Source: an uncultured Pseudomonadales bacterium | Lineage (GTDB): Bacteria; Pseudomonadota; Gammaproteobacteria; Pseudomonadales; Porticoccaceae | Direction of reading: 5' to 3' | Assembly (NCBI GenBank): GCA_937998635.1 | Contig: CALLDA010000127.1 | Span: 1 to 12,619 of the forward strand | DNA length: 12,619 nucleotides | Part shown: positions 1-6,461 of the stretch, in pieces | Layout of the letters: every line of letters starts with the position of its first letter | Position numbering within the stretch: the stretch's first letter is position 1 | Translations under genes and position numbers: made by a program | The notes under the pieces: model-generated | What the model saw: the letters and a program-made list of their open reading frames with translations, nothing else | Database searches by the model: none | Told to the model about the DNA's origin: nothing

Positions 1-2
1 AC

Positions 3-341
3 ACCAATATCCAGCACTTAAAAGCCTTAAGCCCCCAAGGTGGCACCAGTTTGTATCACGCATTTAATGCAGCAAAGAGTTTTTCATTGCGACCCGACAA
101 TATATTTTTAATTACCGACGGCCTGCCCACCCAGGGACAGAGCAAACCCGATAAAACTACCGTCTCCGGCAAACAGCGTGGTGTTTTATTTAACGAAGCC
201 ATAAAGCAATTACCCAGAGGCGTGCCGGTTAACGTGATCTTATTTCCTATGGAGGGTGACCCCGCTGCCGCGGCCGCATTCTGGCAGCTAGGGCTATCCA
301 GCAAAGGCGCTTTCCTCAGCCCCTCAAAGGATTGGCCATGA
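3..341 (+). CDS. vWA-domain protein, C-terminal part (5' end outside the window)
   Basis: The frame is already open at base 3, so only the last 112 residues are present. The piece is the C-terminal half of a von Willebrand factor A domain. GGTSLYHAF supplies the second MIDAS-type Thr, and LITDGLPT is the strand with the third metal-site Asp. The closing stretch (VILFPMEGDPAAAAAFW, then LSPSKDWP) resembles, from memory, the tail of uncharacterised vWA proteins that occur beside a second vWA gene. The stop TGA overlaps the next ATG as ATGA, so the two products are probably translationally coupled and work together. By analogy with its neighbour it probably has an N-terminal membrane helix and a periplasmic vWA domain, but that part is not visible. 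vWA domains bind protein partners through a metal ion; the partner is unknown. Confidence 0.85.
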   Translation, partial: TNIQHLKALSPQGGTSLYHAFNAAKSFSLRPDNIFLITDGLPTQGQSKPDKTTVSGKQRGVLFNEAIKQLPRGVPVNVILFPMEGDPAAAAAFWQLGLSSKGAFLSPSKDWP

Positions 342-1321
342 GGCTTAAAAGGCGGCCAGCTCTGGAGATTAGCATCTCCTTTCTTGATGTTATCAGCTGT
401 GGCTTTGGCGCTATCGTGCTGCTCTTACTGATTGCTCAGACAGTCGAATTTAGTGCGGTAGAACCCGGCGAACCCGAGCAACAAAGCCTCGCAGCCTTAC
501 AGAAACAGCTATTCGCCCTGCGCGGCGATAACAAAATACTCAACCGTGAATTGATCACTAAGCAGGAGCAACTATCCGACCTGCGTGATCGTATCGCCCG
601 GCTCCGCGAACAATTGGCCAGCGTCGACAAAAGCCAGCGACATATTCCGGTGGACAATTCAGAACGTGATGAACTAGCCCTCGCCCTGCAAGTGCTACAG
701 GAAGAAATGGCACGCCTGCTTGCCAGTCAATCCCACAAGGATAATCAGGTGATCGGCGGCATACCGGTCGATAGCGAATACATAGTTTTTATTGTCGACA
801 CCTCGGGCAGTATGTTTGATTTCGCCTGGCCAAAAGTGCGTCGTGAAATGATCAACATTCTCGATATATACCCCCAGGTCAAAGGCATTCAAATCATGAA
901 CGATATGGGCGACTATATGTTTTCCGGCTACAAAGGCCGATGGATACCCGACACGCCGGGTCGCAGAAAGGCCATCATCAATCGCCTCACCACCTGGACG
1001 CCATTCAGTAACTCCAGCCCGGTAGAAGGTATCCAAAGAGCCATTCGAGCCTTTTACGCACCGGACAAAAAAATCAGTCTGTATGTTTTCGGGGATGATT
1101 TTACCGGCGGCTCAATTCACACCGTACTCAAGACTGTTGATCGCATTAACGCGAGCCGACGCAAAGGGGATCGCCTGGTGCGCATACATACTATCGGCTT
1201 TCCGGTTCACTTTCTGGTACCCGGCGGGCGAGCGCAAACAGCCACACGTTTTGCAGCATTGATGCGCGAACTCAGTTATCGTAACGGAGGAACCTTTGTC
1301 GGCCTGAACAGCCTTAATTGA
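338..1321 (+). CDS. Membrane-anchored vWA protein with ExbD/TolR-like N-terminal helix
   Basis: The product is 327 residues. The start is the ATG in the ATGA overlap, with AAAGGA 7 bases before it; an in-frame TTG at 332 has no such site. Order of parts: a short basic N-terminus (RLKRR), then one membrane helix at about residues 13-34 (ISISFLDVISCGFGAIVLLL) with Asp17 at its entrance. A predicted coiled coil follows at about 46-95, with more helix to about 130. A vWA domain runs from about 148 to the end, with the metal motif DTSGS at 154-158, a Ser near 226-227 at the second metal loop, and Asp253/254 (VFGDD) at the third. The basic end followed by a helix suggests the bulk is periplasmic. 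The helix resembles the proton-path helix of ExbD/TolR (compare FIDVMLVLL), an inference from pattern only. I do not recognise a named gene. A role in a cell-envelope complex with the upstream vWA protein is likely but unproven. Confidence 0.85.
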   Translation: MRLKRRPALEISISFLDVISCGFGAIVLLLLIAQTVEFSAVEPGEPEQQSLAALQKQLFALRGDNKILNRELITKQEQLSDLRDRIARLREQLASVDKSQRHIPVDNSERDELALALQVLQEEMARLLASQSHKDNQVIGGIPVDSEYIVFIVDTSGSMFDFAWPKVRREMINILDIYPQVKGIQIMNDMGDYMFSGYKGRWIPDTPGRRKAIINRLTTWTPFSNSSPVEGIQRAIRAFYAPDKKISLYVFGDDFTGGSIHTVLKTVDRINASRRKGDRLVRIHTIGFPVHFLVPGGRAQTATRFAALMRELSYRNGGTFVGLNSLN

Positions 1322-1407
1322 ATCAGGCCTTTATTGACTCAGGCCTTTACTCACCTCATCCAGGTGGCAGCAGTGCGGAAGATAACGCTAACAGCTCTCT
1401 AAACAAT

Positions 1408-2133
1408 ATGAGAACACTAGGCCTGACATTTCTGATTCTTTGGTCTGCACTGGTACTAACTAGCTGCGCGACCCATGTTGAGGTGAACGGAACTTTTCCA
1501 AGGCCACTCAACAAACAACTGCCCATAAGTTCGGTGGTGGTATTTGACCAGGCGTTTAGCTCCTACCGCTTTGAAAATACCGATGGCCGGGAAGTCAGCA
1601 TCGCCGTCGGCCAAACCCAGGTCGATCTATTTACTACCGTAACAAGAAGCCTATTTCAAATCGCAACCTTTACCAATACCATGCCGACGACGTCTGATAC
1701 CGACCTGATCCTCGTGCCTAAGGTCGAGGAAGTGCAAATATCCATGCCCTTCCAAACCAAGCTCAATGTTTTTGAGGTGTGGATAAAATACAACCTCCAG
1801 GTCTTTGACCACAAGGGCGAAGCCATCGCTGACTGGATTATGTCGGCCTACGGCAAGACCCCGACTAAATTTCTGAAATCAGACAGCGAGGCTCTAAACC
1901 AGGCAGCAATCGTTGCCCTGCGCGATGCCGGCGCCCACTTTATTATCGCCTTTGACCGCGTGCCGGAAATCCGCCAGTGGCTCAATAACAAAACCAGCCA
2001 GACCCGCTTATCCACAAGCACTCTTTCACAAAGTAAGCTTTCACAAGACAGGCCCTCAGAAACTCGCCCCTCAGAAACTCACCCCTCGGGAAATAAAGCA
2101 CCCTCAGATAAGCGAGAAGGTGCCATCCTGTGA
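1408..2133 (+). CDS. Putative outer-membrane lipoprotein with pentapeptide-repeat tail
   Basis: I start at ATG 1408 because MRTLGLTFLILWSALVLTSC is a textbook lipoprotein signal with lipobox LTSC and Cys20. A longer frame from TTG 1318 would put 30 polar residues ahead of the signal peptide. No good ribosome site precedes 1408, so translation may depend on coupling to the vWA gene. The product is 241 residues. Ala at +2 after the Cys predicts outer-membrane sorting by the Lol rule. Residues 40-190 look like a compact alpha/beta domain with no family I can name. Residues 196-230 are seven pentapeptides with Ser at position 2 (TSQTR, LSTST, LSQSK, LSQDR, PSETR, PSETH, PSGNK), basic and probably disordered. 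The stop overlaps the next start as GTGA. The setting suggests a lipoprotein partner of the vWA pair; its function is unknown. Confidence 0.8.
   Translation: MRTLGLTFLILWSALVLTSCATHVEVNGTFPRPLNKQLPISSVVVFDQAFSSYRFENTDGREVSIAVGQTQVDLFTTVTRSLFQIATFTNTMPTTSDTDLILVPKVEEVQISMPFQTKLNVFEVWIKYNLQVFDHKGEAIADWIMSAYGKTPTKFLKSDSEALNQAAIVALRDAGAHFIIAFDRVPEIRQWLNNKTSQTRLSTSTLSQSKLSQDRPSETRPSETHPSGNKAPSDKREGAIL
1993..2097 (+). repeat. Seven in-frame 15-bp repeats (pentapeptide array)
   Basis: Seven consecutive 15-base units inside the lipoprotein gene each encode a pentapeptide with Ser at position 2 and usually Lys, Arg or His at position 5. The units at 2053-2067 and 2068-2082 differ at a single base. 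Those at 2023-2037 and 2038-2052 share their first nine bases, CTTTCACAA. Units further out are more diverged, consistent with expansion by slippage or unequal exchange followed by drift. Confidence 0.85.
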
Positions 2134-2789
2134 GCAAAGCTAGCCTGATCACTGCCATTGCCAGTCTGTACGTAGTCCTTTCCGGCTGTACCACCACGAC
2201 AGTCGACGAGTACCGCGAAAGCAATGAGCAGCTATCCATCCAGAGCGGTGACAAAGTGGTCGTGCTGGGTCGCCGACACGCCAGTGATCACGAAACCGAA
2301 CCGGACTTTATTGGCTGCATCGGCAAAGAGCTAGGTAAGGCCACCGCCCTGAACGTTATCGATGAACCTGCCTTTATGGATTCTGTTTATCCCTGGTTTG
2401 AACCGCGCACCGCACCCCTGGGGCTTAAACGTATGAGCAAAATGCTCAGCGAACCAATGATAGCGACACGTATCCGGTCGCAAAACCTGCGCTACATCAT
2501 CTGGATAGATGGCAGCACCGAAACCACAGACCGGGAAGGTTCGGTGAGTTGCGCCATCGGCCCCGGCGGCGGTGGTTGCTTTGGCTTTGCTACCTGGGAA
2601 AAGCAGGGGGTTTACGAAGCCATCATATGGGATCTCAAAGACATGGCCGAACACGGGCGGGTTAAGGTCAATGCTAAAGGCTCGTCCTACATGATCGCCA
2701 TCGGCCTGCCGATACCGATTATTGCTCAGGTTCAAGACCAGGCCTGTGAAGGTATCGGCAAACAATTGCGCACTTTCTTTACCGGCTAA
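2130..2789 (+). CDS. Putative lipoprotein, cysteine-containing, unknown function
   Basis: The product is 219 residues from GTG 2130, chosen because AGAAGG lies 9 bases before it and it forms a GTGA overlap with the preceding stop. The N-terminus (SLITAIASLYVVLSGC) is a lipoprotein signal with lipobox LSGC and Cys20. Thr at +2 predicts the outer membrane. The mature protein has four more cysteines (63, 141, 150, 206). Cys141 and Cys150 flank a glycine-rich turn (CAIGPGGGGC) and could form a disulfide in the periplasm. Other visible blocks are VVVLGRRHASDHE at 44-56 and EPDFIGCIGKEL at 57-68. I do not recognise the family. Coupling to the first lipoprotein and the vWA genes suggests a shared complex or pathway. 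Confidence 0.8.
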   Translation: MSKASLITAIASLYVVLSGCTTTTVDEYRESNEQLSIQSGDKVVVLGRRHASDHETEPDFIGCIGKELGKATALNVIDEPAFMDSVYPWFEPRTAPLGLKRMSKMLSEPMIATRIRSQNLRYIIWIDGSTETTDREGSVSCAIGPGGGGCFGFATWEKQGVYEAIIWDLKDMAEHGRVKVNAKGSSYMIAIGLPIPIIAQVQDQACEGIGKQLRTFFTG

Positions 2790-2798
2790 AGTGCCACA

Positions 2799-2830
2799 TA
2801 ACTATTAACTATTAACTATTAAAAAATAGT
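2799..2830 (+). repeat. Three 7-bp TAACTAT repeats merging into a small hairpin
   Basis: TAACTAT occurs three times in a row at 2799-2819. The last copy runs into ACTATT-AAAA-AATAGT (2815-2830), a perfect 6-bp inverted repeat with a 4-base loop. It fills most of the 50-base gap between the second lipoprotein and the M48 gene. The stem is AT-only apart from one pair and has no following T-run, so it is not a convincing terminator. It may be a weak RNA hairpin, a protein site, or simple slippage. Confidence 0.6.
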
Positions 2831-2839
2831 CAGCAAAAT

Positions 2840-4312
2840 ATGCTCATACACACATTACGTTTTCCGAATTTATTTATTATCAGCCTGGCTCTGTTGTTCG
2901 GCCTACAGACTAATTTTTCGTTGGCTATATCTGAAAAAAAAGCCTCCGAAATTGGCAAAAAAATGTATGAAGAAATTACCGCAGCAATGCCCATTTACAC
3001 CGATAAAAAACTCAACGAATACGTCGTCGGGGTCGGCAAAAAGCTGGTCAAATATTCCGACCAGCCTGAGCGCAAGTACACCTTTACCATTATCGATAGC
3101 CCCGATATCAATGCTTTCGCGACACCCGGCGCTTACATTTACGTCAATCGCGGCTTGTTGGCCTACATGAATTCAGAGGCTCAATTGGCCGCGGTTCTAG
3201 GACATGAATTAGCCCATATCACTGCGGACCATGCCTCCCGCCAAAAACGCGCTCAAACCGGCTCCAATGTGGTGGCAGGACTGTTGGCTATGCTCACCGG
3301 CAGCGGCGAAGTCGGTGAAGCCTCCGCCATGTGGGGCGCAGCCACAGTAAAAGGCTACGGTCGCGATATGGAACTGGAAGCTGACGCCATTGGCGCTAAA
3401 ACTATGGCTCGGGCAGGCTACCCCGTCGATGCAATGATCACCATTATTTCGCAATTGAAAGACCACGAGCGTTTTATGAAAAAACGCAATAAGGACTCCG
3501 GCAAAAAACCTCAGAGTTACCACGGTATATTTTCAAGCCATCCCCGCAATGACAAGCGTCTAAGGGAAATAGTGAAGAAATCGGGCGCTGACCTGGACAG
3601 CTCCAAAACCGGAGACCCCGGCATCGTGCCGTTCCGAGTCGCCACCCAAAACCTACCCTGGGGTCACTCCATGCAAACACCCGCACAAGAGGACAAGCGC
3701 TATTACGATAATAAATTAAACTTTAGCTTCGATTATCCAGAGGGCTGGCAGTTCAAGAAAAAGGACCAACAGCTTATTGGCAACAGGGAAGATGATTCAG
3801 CCAGTCTCATGCTGGATATCGAATCCCGCACACTCGACTCCCCCGATCTATTTATTAAGAACGTTCTCGGCATCAGTTTTATAAAAAAATCCGAGCCTAT
3901 CGTAGTCAATCGACTGCAAGCTCACACGGGTACTATCCCCGGCAAAGGAAACGAAAACGACATGCGCCTGGCCGTAATTTATTATGGTCGCCATGCCTTT
4001 GTCTTCAGGGGGGTGGTAGACGATGGTGCTTCACTGAACACCAGGCCACCGAAAATCGGCGCTGCCGCGTCACAATCCTACGACGAAGAGTTCAAAAGTA
4101 TCATCACTAGTTTTCGGCCCCGTCCGCCCCGCAGAAGCGCTGCCCAATCGGGCACTATCCAGTATGTTAAAGCCAATCCATCAGCCACCTACGCGAAGCT
4201 GGCCCGCCAGCTTAATCTCGGCAAATACGGCAAAGAGGAGCTGCAACTTATCAACGGCCATTATCCCGGTGGCGAGCCTCAAGCGGGGCAATGGATAAAA
4301 ATTATTCGTTAA
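2840..4312 (+). CDS. Secreted M48-family zinc metalloprotease with LysM-like C-terminus
   Basis: The product is 490 residues. A signal peptide covers about 1-29 (hydrophobic LFIISLALLFGL, likely cleavage after SLA). The peptidase M48 domain follows: SPDINAFATPGAYIYVNRG at 87-105, the zinc motif HELAH at 122-126 with catalytic Glu123, and the third ligand Glu178 within ELEAD. FSSHPRNDKR at 231-240 is the conserved His-Pro block near the domain end. Residues 285-425 form a middle beta-rich region. Residues 439-490 (SATYAKLARQLNL, INGHYPGGEP, AGQWIKI) look like a degenerate LysM-type module, as in other long M48 proteins. Known relatives such as BepA/YfgC act in the periplasm on outer-membrane protein assembly, and that is the likely role here. 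The ribosome site is weak. It follows the lipoprotein operon by 50 bases and may be co-transcribed. It is not HtpX, which has several membrane helices. Confidence 0.93.
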   Translation: MLIHTLRFPNLFIISLALLFGLQTNFSLAISEKKASEIGKKMYEEITAAMPIYTDKKLNEYVVGVGKKLVKYSDQPERKYTFTIIDSPDINAFATPGAYIYVNRGLLAYMNSEAQLAAVLGHELAHITADHASRQKRAQTGSNVVAGLLAMLTGSGEVGEASAMWGAATVKGYGRDMELEADAIGAKTMARAGYPVDAMITIISQLKDHERFMKKRNKDSGKKPQSYHGIFSSHPRNDKRLREIVKKSGADLDSSKTGDPGIVPFRVATQNLPWGHSMQTPAQEDKRYYDNKLNFSFDYPEGWQFKKKDQQLIGNREDDSASLMLDIESRTLDSPDLFIKNVLGISFIKKSEPIVVNRLQAHTGTIPGKGNENDMRLAVIYYGRHAFVFRGVVDDGASLNTRPPKIGAAASQSYDEEFKSIITSFRPRPPRRSAAQSGTIQYVKANPSATYAKLARQLNLGKYGKEELQLINGHYPGGEPQAGQWIKIIR

Positions 4313-4360
4313 TAAACTTTCCCAAAGTGATAGTTCAAAAAGCTGGATTCAGAGGTTCCA

Positions 4361-4858
4361 ATGACAGTAGAAGTAAACGGTATCGCCCATATTCAGTTGA
4401 CCGTCAACGATGGGGAACGCTGCCTGCCCTTCTGGGAAGACCTGTGTCATTTCCTCGAAATGGAAACCCTGATACGCAACGAGGATACGGTTTATTGCAT
4501 CGGTAGCCGCACTGGCATCCTGGTCCGGGTCGCACCTGGTGATAAAAAAGGTAGGGCTTTCGATCAGGACAGCAGCGGTTTACACCACTTCTGCTTTCGT
4601 GCGCGATCCGAACAGGACGTCGATAAAATTTATGAATTTATTCTCACCCAGACCCACGCACGCATTATTCACGGGCCTGAAGACGGCTCCCATTTCGCAC
4701 CCGGTTATTACTCCCTGTTATTCGAAGATCCAGACGGCATCCGCGTCGAATTCAACTACGTACCAGGCAAGGGTCACTTTGGAGATAAGGGTCGACTTGG
4801 GAAACAGGGGCAAGGACCGGCCAATCAATACGGGGATGATGGCTTAACTGATATATAG
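4361..4858 (+). CDS. VOC superfamily (glyoxalase/dioxygenase-like) protein
   Basis: The product is 165 residues from ATG 4361, with AGAGG 5 bases before it. It has two beta-alpha-beta-beta-beta modules, at about 5-60 and 72-135. The opening strand is GIAHIQLTVND with His10; the second module starts SGLHHFCF with His75/76; FEDPDGIRVEF ends with Glu130. These residues sit where VOC enzymes bind their divalent metal. Members include glyoxalase I, methylmalonyl-CoA epimerase, extradiol dioxygenases and fosfomycin-resistance proteins, and the sequence does not identify the reaction. The last 30 residues are Gly/Lys-rich and probably disordered. It lies 48 bases after the M48 gene on the same strand and may be transcribed with it, but no functional link is evident. 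Confidence 0.88.
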   Translation: MTVEVNGIAHIQLTVNDGERCLPFWEDLCHFLEMETLIRNEDTVYCIGSRTGILVRVAPGDKKGRAFDQDSSGLHHFCFRARSEQDVDKIYEFILTQTHARIIHGPEDGSHFAPGYYSLLFEDPDGIRVEFNYVPGKGHFGDKGRLGKQGQGPANQYGDDGLTDI

Positions 4859-5019
4859 CAGGTCTGTATCAGGAGGAAAGGAAGCTCCAGCATTCACAAT
4901 GCCTGAGAATAATAGTGATATCGAGCGTATCAGTGTTTTCATAAGATTATTAAGGCCATCCACACAACGCCCACGATGGGAGAAAGTGCAGTGAAATAAT
5001 TAAATATCTCAAAGATTGA

Positions 5020-6060
5020 TCACTCTGCGGCCTGGTCAGCAGTCTGCCCTGCCCCCAACATAATGCCTACCCAACGGGTATCGGGGTCTCGCTCCAGGCC
5101 AATTTTAACCAGAATAGTGAGCGGGATAGATAGCAACATACCCACCGGACCGAGCACCCAACCCCAAAACACCAGGGATAGAAACACCACCAGCGGCGAG
5201 AGGTTTAAACCTTTGCCCATCCAGCGTGGTTCCAGCACATTGCCAACCAGTAAATTAATCAACACGTAACCAATGGCTATCATTGACACCATAAAGGGTG
5301 ACACTTGCAACAGCGCCAACAAGAGTGCTGGCACAGCGGCAATAATCGATCCGATGGTCGGCACAAAATTGAGCATAAACGCCAGCAGACCCCACATCAC
5401 TGCATAATCGACGCCCATTGCCCATAACATCACGGTAACCAGCAAACCGGTCAGCGCACTCAATAAGGTTTTTATACCCAGATACCGGTTAACACTGTGG
5501 GTAAATTCATTCAGCGCGACCAGGGATTGCGGCGATCCACCCTGGGCCTGAGCCAGTTTTTCACTGAAACCCACCTCCTCGGCCAAAATAAAAATCACTG
5601 TCAGTAGAATCAAAAAAGCATTGGTCATGACGTTCCCGAAGGATGCCAGGGTGTTACCGGCCATTTGCATGACCACACTGGGGTTCACCGTTTGCGTCCA
5701 TAATTCATTGTCCACAACGAGACCGTGACCAGATAACCAGTTCAGCAGCACCTCACTCAAACCCTGCAAACGGGCCTGGTATTCGGGTAAGTCACCACGG
5801 AAGTCTCGTATCGAGGCGCCGACGATTGCACCCATCATGGTGCCCAGAGCCACCACAAACAGGACAATCAGGACAATCGCCAGCGCATTGGGTACCTTCA
5901 ATGATTTCAGCCAATGCAGCAGAGGAGAAAAAATTAGTGCAATAAAAACCGACAAGAGGAACGGCACCAGCAAGGGCTCTGCCGCCTTCATGCCAGCGAT
6001 CACTACGACGAAGGCCGCTGCAACCAATATAAAGCGCACAACAGAGGAGAGCTTATTCAT
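5020..6060 (-). CDS. AI-2E/PerM-type family transporter
   Basis: The product is 346 residues from the ATG at 6060. That start is preferred because AAAGG lies 7 bases before it and the upstream gene's TGA ends one base earlier (TGA-T-ATG). An in-frame ATG at 6075 would overlap the upstream gene and has no ribosome site. The protein is polytopic. Paired N-terminal helices cover about 8-50, a third helix about 57-80, then a long soluble loop to about 145. A C-terminal bundle includes FVPTIGSIIAAVPALLLALL, the family's signature segment, and a final helix pair near WGWVLGPVGMLLSIPLTILV. Characterised relatives include TqsA (autoinducer-2 export) and sodium/proton antiporters, so the name is a family label and not a substrate call. 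It is the last gene of a three-gene operon, translationally coupled to the gene before it. Confidence 0.92.
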   Translation of the reverse strand: MNKLSSVVRFILVAAAFVVVIAGMKAAEPLLVPFLLSVFIALIFSPLLHWLKSLKVPNALAIVLIVLFVVALGTMMGAIVGASIRDFRGDLPEYQARLQGLSEVLLNWLSGHGLVVDNELWTQTVNPSVVMQMAGNTLASFGNVMTNAFLILLTVIFILAEEVGFSEKLAQAQGGSPQSLVALNEFTHSVNRYLGIKTLLSALTGLLVTVMLWAMGVDYAVMWGLLAFMLNFVPTIGSIIAAVPALLLALLQVSPFMVSMIAIGYVLINLLVGNVLEPRWMGKGLNLSPLVVFLSLVFWGWVLGPVGMLLSIPLTILVKIGLERDPDTRWVGIMLGAGQTADQAAE

Positions 6061-6061
6061 A

Positions 6062-6448
6062 TCATTGCCTTTCATCGATGTTATCTTCCGCTTGTGTGTC
6101 TAAATCAGCCTCGATCCGATCCTCAGCCTTTAATTCCTGCAACATTGCTTCCAGCTCAGCAAGCCCTTTTTGGGTAAACAGCTTACTACCTTTGATGCCG
6201 GTAAATTCTGTCTCGGCCAATACTTGGCAACGTTTTTGTACATCGCACAACTGGGTATTGTGCCGCAGGGGGATACCGATAAATACATGCCAGTCATTTT
6301 CTGTGGCCTCACCCGACAGCACTAGCTCCAGCAGAGCAATAACATTATCTCGATCAATGCGATAAACGGGGGTGCCGACTTTAACAAATACCCACATGGC
6401 TACCAGCACTACCCCTAGAGTTAGCAAGAGCGTTAGCAAATATGTCAT
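6062..6448 (-). CDS. Small single-helix membrane protein of unknown function
   Basis: The product is 128 residues. One membrane helix lies at about 3-24 (YLLTLLLTLGVVLVAMWVFV). A soluble part of about 100 residues follows, with the block YRIDRDNVIALLELVLSGEA at 29-48 and then DWHVFIGIPLRHN at about 52-64. The C-terminal 30 residues are strongly acidic. I recall similar blocks in unnamed proteobacterial membrane proteins, but no function. The start lies 13 bases after the TSUP stop with no clear ribosome site, so re-initiation after the upstream gene is likely. Its own stop is one base before the AI-2E-family start. The tight placement between two permease genes suggests an accessory role for one of them, which is inference only. 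Confidence 0.8.
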   Translation of the reverse strand: MTYLLTLLLTLGVVLVAMWVFVKVGTPVYRIDRDNVIALLELVLSGEATENDWHVFIGIPLRHNTQLCDVQKRCQVLAETEFTGIKGSKLFTQKGLAELEAMLQELKAEDRIEADLDTQAEDNIDERQ

Positions 6449-6461
6449 AGCAAATATTCTG

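Noticed and set aside
695..1036. 113-residue minus-strand frame opposite the vWA gene
   Set aside because: It is the complement of the vWA domain, which carries clear motifs on the plus strand.
1318..1407. N-terminal extension of the first lipoprotein from TTG 1318 (TTGA overlap)
   Set aside because: It would put 30 polar residues before a perfect lipoprotein signal peptide, and it has no ribosome site at proper spacing.
1993..2097. Short regular repeats considered as a CRISPR array
   Set aside because: Units are contiguous 15-mers with no spacers, in frame within a gene.
2331..2765. 144-residue minus-strand frame opposite the second lipoprotein
   Set aside because: It lies wholly inside a better-supported gene with a signal peptide and ribosome site, and has no recognisable family.
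3..2789. vWA/ExbD-like operon as a Zorya-type anti-phage system
   Set aside because: No helicase, nuclease or OmpA-like peptidoglycan domain is visible, and the lipoproteins point to an envelope role. Upstream genes could reopen this.
4899..4994. 31-codon open frame (MPENNSDIERIS...) after a purine-rich AGGAGGAAAGGAAG stretch
   Set aside because: The AGGAGG is 22 bases from the ATG, too far to act, and the peptide shows no recognisable feature.
4859..5019. Terminator between the converging VOC and AI-2E-family genes
   Set aside because: Only short stems (GGAG/CTCC, CCCA/TGGG) without T-runs are present.
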